NCBI RefSeq assembly: GCF_017349075.1 | Contig: NZ_JAFMOF010000008.1 | Location: 1-64,000, forward strand | Source: Streptomyces triculaminicus | GTDB taxonomy: Bacteria > Actinomycetota > Actinomycetes > Streptomycetales > Streptomycetaceae | DNA: 64,000 nucleotides | Direction: 5' to 3' | Shown: piece after piece, positions 61,307-64,000 of the stretch | Numbering within the stretch: the stretch's first letter is position 1 | Layout: each line of letters starts with the position of its first letter | Notes under the pieces: generated by a model | The model's input: only the letters and a program-made list of their open reading frames with translations | The model's database searches: none | What the model was told of the DNA's origin: nothing | Made by a program: the position numbers and the translations under genes

Positions 61307-61840
61307 TCAGCCGAAGTGGGCGGCGATGGTTCGCGCACACGCAAGGGACTCGGTGTGCGTCGTGTCCACCTCCAGGTCATAGAAGACCCCGTCGTGAACC
61401 ACATCGGCCTGCAACGCGGCCATCCCATGGACGCGATCTCCTCGTGCGATCTCACGGCCTGCGGCGACGGCGCTCTCACACCTGACGCCGACCCACAACA
61501 CGGCCAGTCCGTCCAGAGCCTTCTGCCACCGCTGCTGGGACGCCGCTCCGCCGAGGAAGACGTCATCGATGATGACCTTGGCGCCTCCACGGACCATCGC
61601 CGCTATGCCTTCCGTCCAGGCCGCCTCCAGCGCCCGGAAGTCCGCCCCGACGCTCACTCCGCCGTCCGCCGCGATCTGGATCCCCTCGTCCGACGCCTGC
61701 ATCTTCGCGGGCATGGCGTCGATGAACGAGTCGCACCCGAAGACAAGCCACGGATCCGGCAGTACGTCCTGCAGGCACCGTACGATCCCGGACTTCCCCG
61801 AGCTGGACCCGCCGTTGAGAATGATCATCTGAGTCGCCAC
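61307..61840 (-). CDS. chloramphenicol 3-O-phosphotransferase-like kinase
   Basis: 177 residues from a GTG at 61840 (MATQMIILNGGSSSGKSGIV). The length and sequence order follow the Streptomyces venezuelae enzyme (178 residues): P-loop GGSSSGKS at 10-17, catalytic Asp D37 in LVFGCDSFID, VIIDDVFLGGAASQQRWQKA, VLWVGVRCESAVAAGREIAR and GDRVHGMAALQADVVHDGVF. The known enzyme phosphorylates the primary hydroxyl of chloramphenicol. There are no chloramphenicol biosynthesis genes here, so this is a stand-alone resistance or detoxification gene. Confidence 0.88.
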   Translation of the reverse strand: MATQMIILNGGSSSGKSGIVRCLQDVLPDPWLVFGCDSFIDAMPAKMQASDEGIQIAADGGVSVGADFRALEAAWTEGIAAMVRGGAKVIIDDVFLGGAASQQRWQKALDGLAVLWVGVRCESAVAAGREIARGDRVHGMAALQADVVHDGVFYDLEVDTTHTESLACARTIAAHFG

Positions 61841-61983
61841 CGGGCCACAGTAGGTCGCAACCTGCACGGCACGAAACGAATTTCGGCACACACACGCCAG
61901 CGATCTCAGGCCGACGGCCACCGACGGCACGACCGTGGCACGGCGTCTCGTTTACGCCTACGACGCGGTACGGCGAGCGGAGT

Positions 61984-62934
61984 TCATGCTGCCCGGCTCG
62001 TCCGGTGGGCGGCGGGCTGCCGGTCCGCCGGGACGGGGGTCAGCCGGTAGCCGTCGGCGTGGGAGCTGACGTGGCCGCCGGTGGGCGGGGGGAAGTGGGT
62101 GCCCAGGACCAGGGTGCCGGTGCCGGCCAGTGAGGCGAGCAGGGCACGCCGGGTGGCCTGGGATTGTGCGGGGTCGATGTCGACGCAACTGCCGATGCCC
62201 GGGTCGGCGAGCTGGACCGGGTGATGGATGCAGTCTCCGGTGATCAGCGCCGTCGCGCCGTGACTGCTGACCTGGACCGCGATGTGGCCCGGGGTGTGAC
62301 CGGGCGTGGGGATCAGGCGCACGCCCGGGGCGATGTCCATGCCCTCGGCCGGAACGTGGACGAGGTCGAGCAGCCCGGCGTCCTCGATCGGGTGCACGGA
62401 GTCGCGGAACATCTGCTGCCGGGCTGCGTCCATGTCGTGGCCGGCCCAGAACTCCCGCTCGGCGCGGGAGGTGACGTAACGGGCGTTGGGGAAGGTGGGA
62501 ATCCATTGACCGTCCGCCTCACGGGTGTTCCAGCCGACGTGGTCGGCGTGCAGATGCGTGAGGATCACCAGGTCGACGGACTCCGGGGGGAAGCCGGCGT
62601 CCGTGAGGCGGCGAAGGTAGTCGGTCCGCAGGTTGTGCCAGGCCGGGTTCGCCCGCGTCTTTCCGTTGCCGACCCCGGTGTCCACGACGACCCGCCGCCC
62701 GCCGACCGAGAACGCGAAGCTGTGGCTGGAGAGGTGCAGGACACCTTCGTGGTCGGCGAAGTCGGGCTGCAGCCAGTCGTGCCGGGCGACGACGTCGGCG
62801 GTGGCGGTGGGCAGCAGCCATCGCCCGGTCGCAGGCGGGAGAGGCGCCTCGTCCACTCGGTGGAGGGCGATGTCCCCCACGATCCAGGACGGGGCGGCGG
62901 CGGAGGTGAGTTCGGGGGCGGTGGGTGTCTGCAT
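61984..62934 (-). CDS. MBL-fold metallo-hydrolase
   Basis: 316 residues. Metal motif THLHADHVG (H127, H129, D131, H132), further ligands in TPGHTPGH and ITGDCIHHP, and GTHFPPPTGGH at the end. The group (SHSFAFSVGGRRVVVDTGVG start of core) covers lactonases and related hydrolases. A cluster of three 13-bp GCAA-type repeats lies just upstream of its start, so its expression is probably controlled by a repressor not found in this window. Confidence 0.9.
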   Translation of the reverse strand: MQTPTAPELTSAAAPSWIVGDIALHRVDEAPLPPATGRWLLPTATADVVARHDWLQPDFADHEGVLHLSSHSFAFSVGGRRVVVDTGVGNGKTRANPAWHNLRTDYLRRLTDAGFPPESVDLVILTHLHADHVGWNTREADGQWIPTFPNARYVTSRAEREFWAGHDMDAARQQMFRDSVHPIEDAGLLDLVHVPAEGMDIAPGVRLIPTPGHTPGHIAVQVSSHGATALITGDCIHHPVQLADPGIGSCVDIDPAQSQATRRALLASLAGTGTLVLGTHFPPPTGGHVSSHADGYRLTPVPADRQPAAHRTSRAA

Positions 62935-63018
62935 CGCGGTGGCTTCCTTGGGAGAGGGCGGAGGCGGTTGCCCGGGCGGAGCGGGAGGCGGACACGGAAC
63001 CCCTTCCGCCCACTTAAA

Positions 63019-63256
63019 GCAACTGGTTTGCGTTAAGTCAACGTAGCCCCTAGCGTCGACTAAGGCAAATGTTTAGCTTTTAGGTGCGCGGTCGAGGCAA
63101 CACCCCAGTCGCGCCGGCCCATCCAGGTGCCGCCTAGCGTGCGGGCGAGGAGAACGACGATGCGGCCGCATGCGCTGCCCCTGGTCGCCGCCCGGGAGAT
63201 GGGGCCCACCGGAGCCCCGGCCGACCCAGGGCGCGCGCCTGACGCAATTGCTTTGC
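63019..63256. promoter_or_regulatory. three 13-bp GCAA...TTTGC elements upstream of MBL gene
   Basis: GCAACTGGTTTGC (63019-63031), GCAAATGTTTAGC (63065-63077), GCAATTGCTTTGC (63244-63256). Two lie 46 bp apart near the MBL promoter, the third further out. The region is AT-rich compared with its flanks. A TetR- or MarR-type regulator is the likely ligand. Confidence 0.55.
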
Positions 63257-63277
63257 AATAAGGTAAAGGTGGTCACC

Positions 63278-63445
63278 ATGCCCAGACCAATGGCCCGCGG
63301 GTTGGCTGTGGGAGCGTTTCCTGCCGAGGCTTCCGGTGCGCGGCAGCGCGCCGTCATGGCCACCTACTTCAAGGGCGCCCCGGCGCAGGAGGCCGCGGCG
63401 GAGCGCCTCGGTCTGCCCTTCAGTACCTTCCGACGCCGGTGTCCT
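63278..63445 (+). pseudogene. relic of a regulator C-terminus
   Basis: The + frame reads ARQRAVMATYFKGAPAQEAA, AERLGLPFSTFRRRC. The pattern YFxGxxxQExAAxRLGLPxSTFRR is a helix-turn-helix found at the C-terminus of longer actinobacterial proteins. The rest of the gene is absent on both sides. Possibly the lost divergent regulator of the MBL gene. Confidence 0.4.
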
Positions 63446-63543
63446 GACCGTTCCGGCCCGGCTCGTTCCGAGCGGCCGCTGCGGAACGTCCCCGTTCCTT
63501 TGACGGCCGCTCGGGACACCGCACCGGGCCGGAGCAGCGCCCC

Positions 63544-64000
63544 TCAGCGCCGCGGCCGCGCCCAGAACCGCTCCAGGGCGTCAGCCGCCGCATCGGGCCG
63601 TTCGAGCATCCACCAGTGCCCCAGACCCGTCAGCGTTTCGGTACGGGCTCCGAGACGGGCGGCCACGGCGGACGAGGTCTCGATGTCGTCGAAGGGATCG
63701 AGCGTCGGCTGGAGGACCAGGCCCGGAGCGGACGTGGGAGCCGAGAGCTCCCGGCTCCAGGACGCGAAGACGTTGGGCGTCGCCGAACGGTAGAGATCCA
63801 GGATGGAGACCGCCATGGTCTCGTCGAACGCCGCGGCCATCGCCTTCGCGTGCTCCTCCCCCACTCCGGCAGCCACAAGCTGGTCGGCGGTTCCCTCAGG
63901 AGCTCCAGGGGCGGCGCCCACCGCGGTCCGCACCCATTCCTCGCCGGCTCCGGATGTCTGCCACAGCCGCGCCGCCGCATGCCACTCGTAGTCCGGGTGG
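63544..64000 (-). CDS. alpha/beta hydrolase, 5' end beyond the window
   Basis: 152 residues visible; the frame is open to the right edge (HPDYEWHAAARLWQTSGAGE, EWVRTAVGAAPG). The C-terminal part has APGLVLQPTLDPFDDIETSS (catalytic Asp strand) and LTGLGHWWMLERPDAAADAL, where GHWWMLERP is the catalytic-His motif of the alpha/beta-hydrolase family (haloperoxidase/EpoA-like). The nucleophile elbow lies outside the window. Confidence 0.85.
   Translation of the reverse strand, partial: HPDYEWHAAARLWQTSGAGEEWVRTAVGAAPGAPEGTADQLVAAGVGEEHAKAMAAAFDETMAVSILDLYRSATPNVFASWSRELSAPTSAPGLVLQPTLDPFDDIETSSAVAARLGARTETLTGLGHWWMLERPDAAADALERFWARPRR

Noticed and set aside
1..64000. CRISPR array or prophage
   Set aside because: No regularly spaced direct repeats, Cas genes, phage structural genes or integrase were seen. 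The only mobile element found is the IS110 copy.

Overview
The window is actinobacterial and most likely Streptomyces. GC is very high and third-codon positions are G/C-rich. GTG and TTG starts are frequent and stop/start overlaps are dense. Gene content is typical of a linear-chromosome accessory region: NRPS genes, many TetR/LysR/ECF regulators, secreted proteins, an ABC-F protein and a chloramphenicol phosphotransferase. All function calls come from reading the sequence by eye; no database search was run.

Region 1 (1-17.2 kb). After a DUF523 fragment at the left edge comes a divergent nonribosomal peptide cluster. The leftward arm (540-7392) has a C-T-C synthetase whose own adenylation domain is reduced to a stub, an asparagine-synthetase-like enzyme lacking the glutaminase cysteine, and a free-standing adenylation enzyme that could load the stub module in trans. 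The rightward arm (8076-17198) is one tightly overlapped operon: an A-T-C synthetase, a GT2 glycosyltransferase, a methyltransferase, a DegT aminotransferase, an SDR lacking the catalytic Lys, an HExxH protein of unknown family and a radical SAM enzyme. I do not recognise the product.

Region 2 (17.2-31 kb). This holds regulators paired with small enzymes (TetR/SnoaL/NmrA with two operators, DUF6817/LysR, TetR/MFS with operators over the start codon), secreted proteins and a run of broken genes (PQQ-type propeller, SnoaL-like, AraC-like).

Region 3 (31-47 kb). This holds small zinc-knuckle proteins, a dynamin-like GTPase, a Tat hydrolase, a secreted repeat protein and an IS110-family element that splits a small gene. 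Next is a Ro60 (TROVE) gene preceded on the same strand by three structured RNAs that look like Y RNAs. Two of these carry a circularly permuted tRNA-like domain. A TetR/SDR pair follows whose shared 5' ends have been deleted, then a frameshifted erythromycin-esterase homologue.

Region 4 (47-64 kb). This holds a LysR gene, an MpaB-type oxygenase, an ECF sigma factor with a membrane partner, a NucA/NucB-type nuclease, and an ABC-F gene behind a 7-codon leader and terminator (attenuator). A sulfotransferase, a lipoprotein carbonic anhydrase, chloramphenicol phosphotransferase and an MBL hydrolase follow, and a partial alpha/beta hydrolase runs off the right edge.

Several genes carry single-base frameshifts, and two show a walk through all three frames that returns to frame. 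Either the assembly carries indel errors or the region is decaying; the sequence alone cannot decide.
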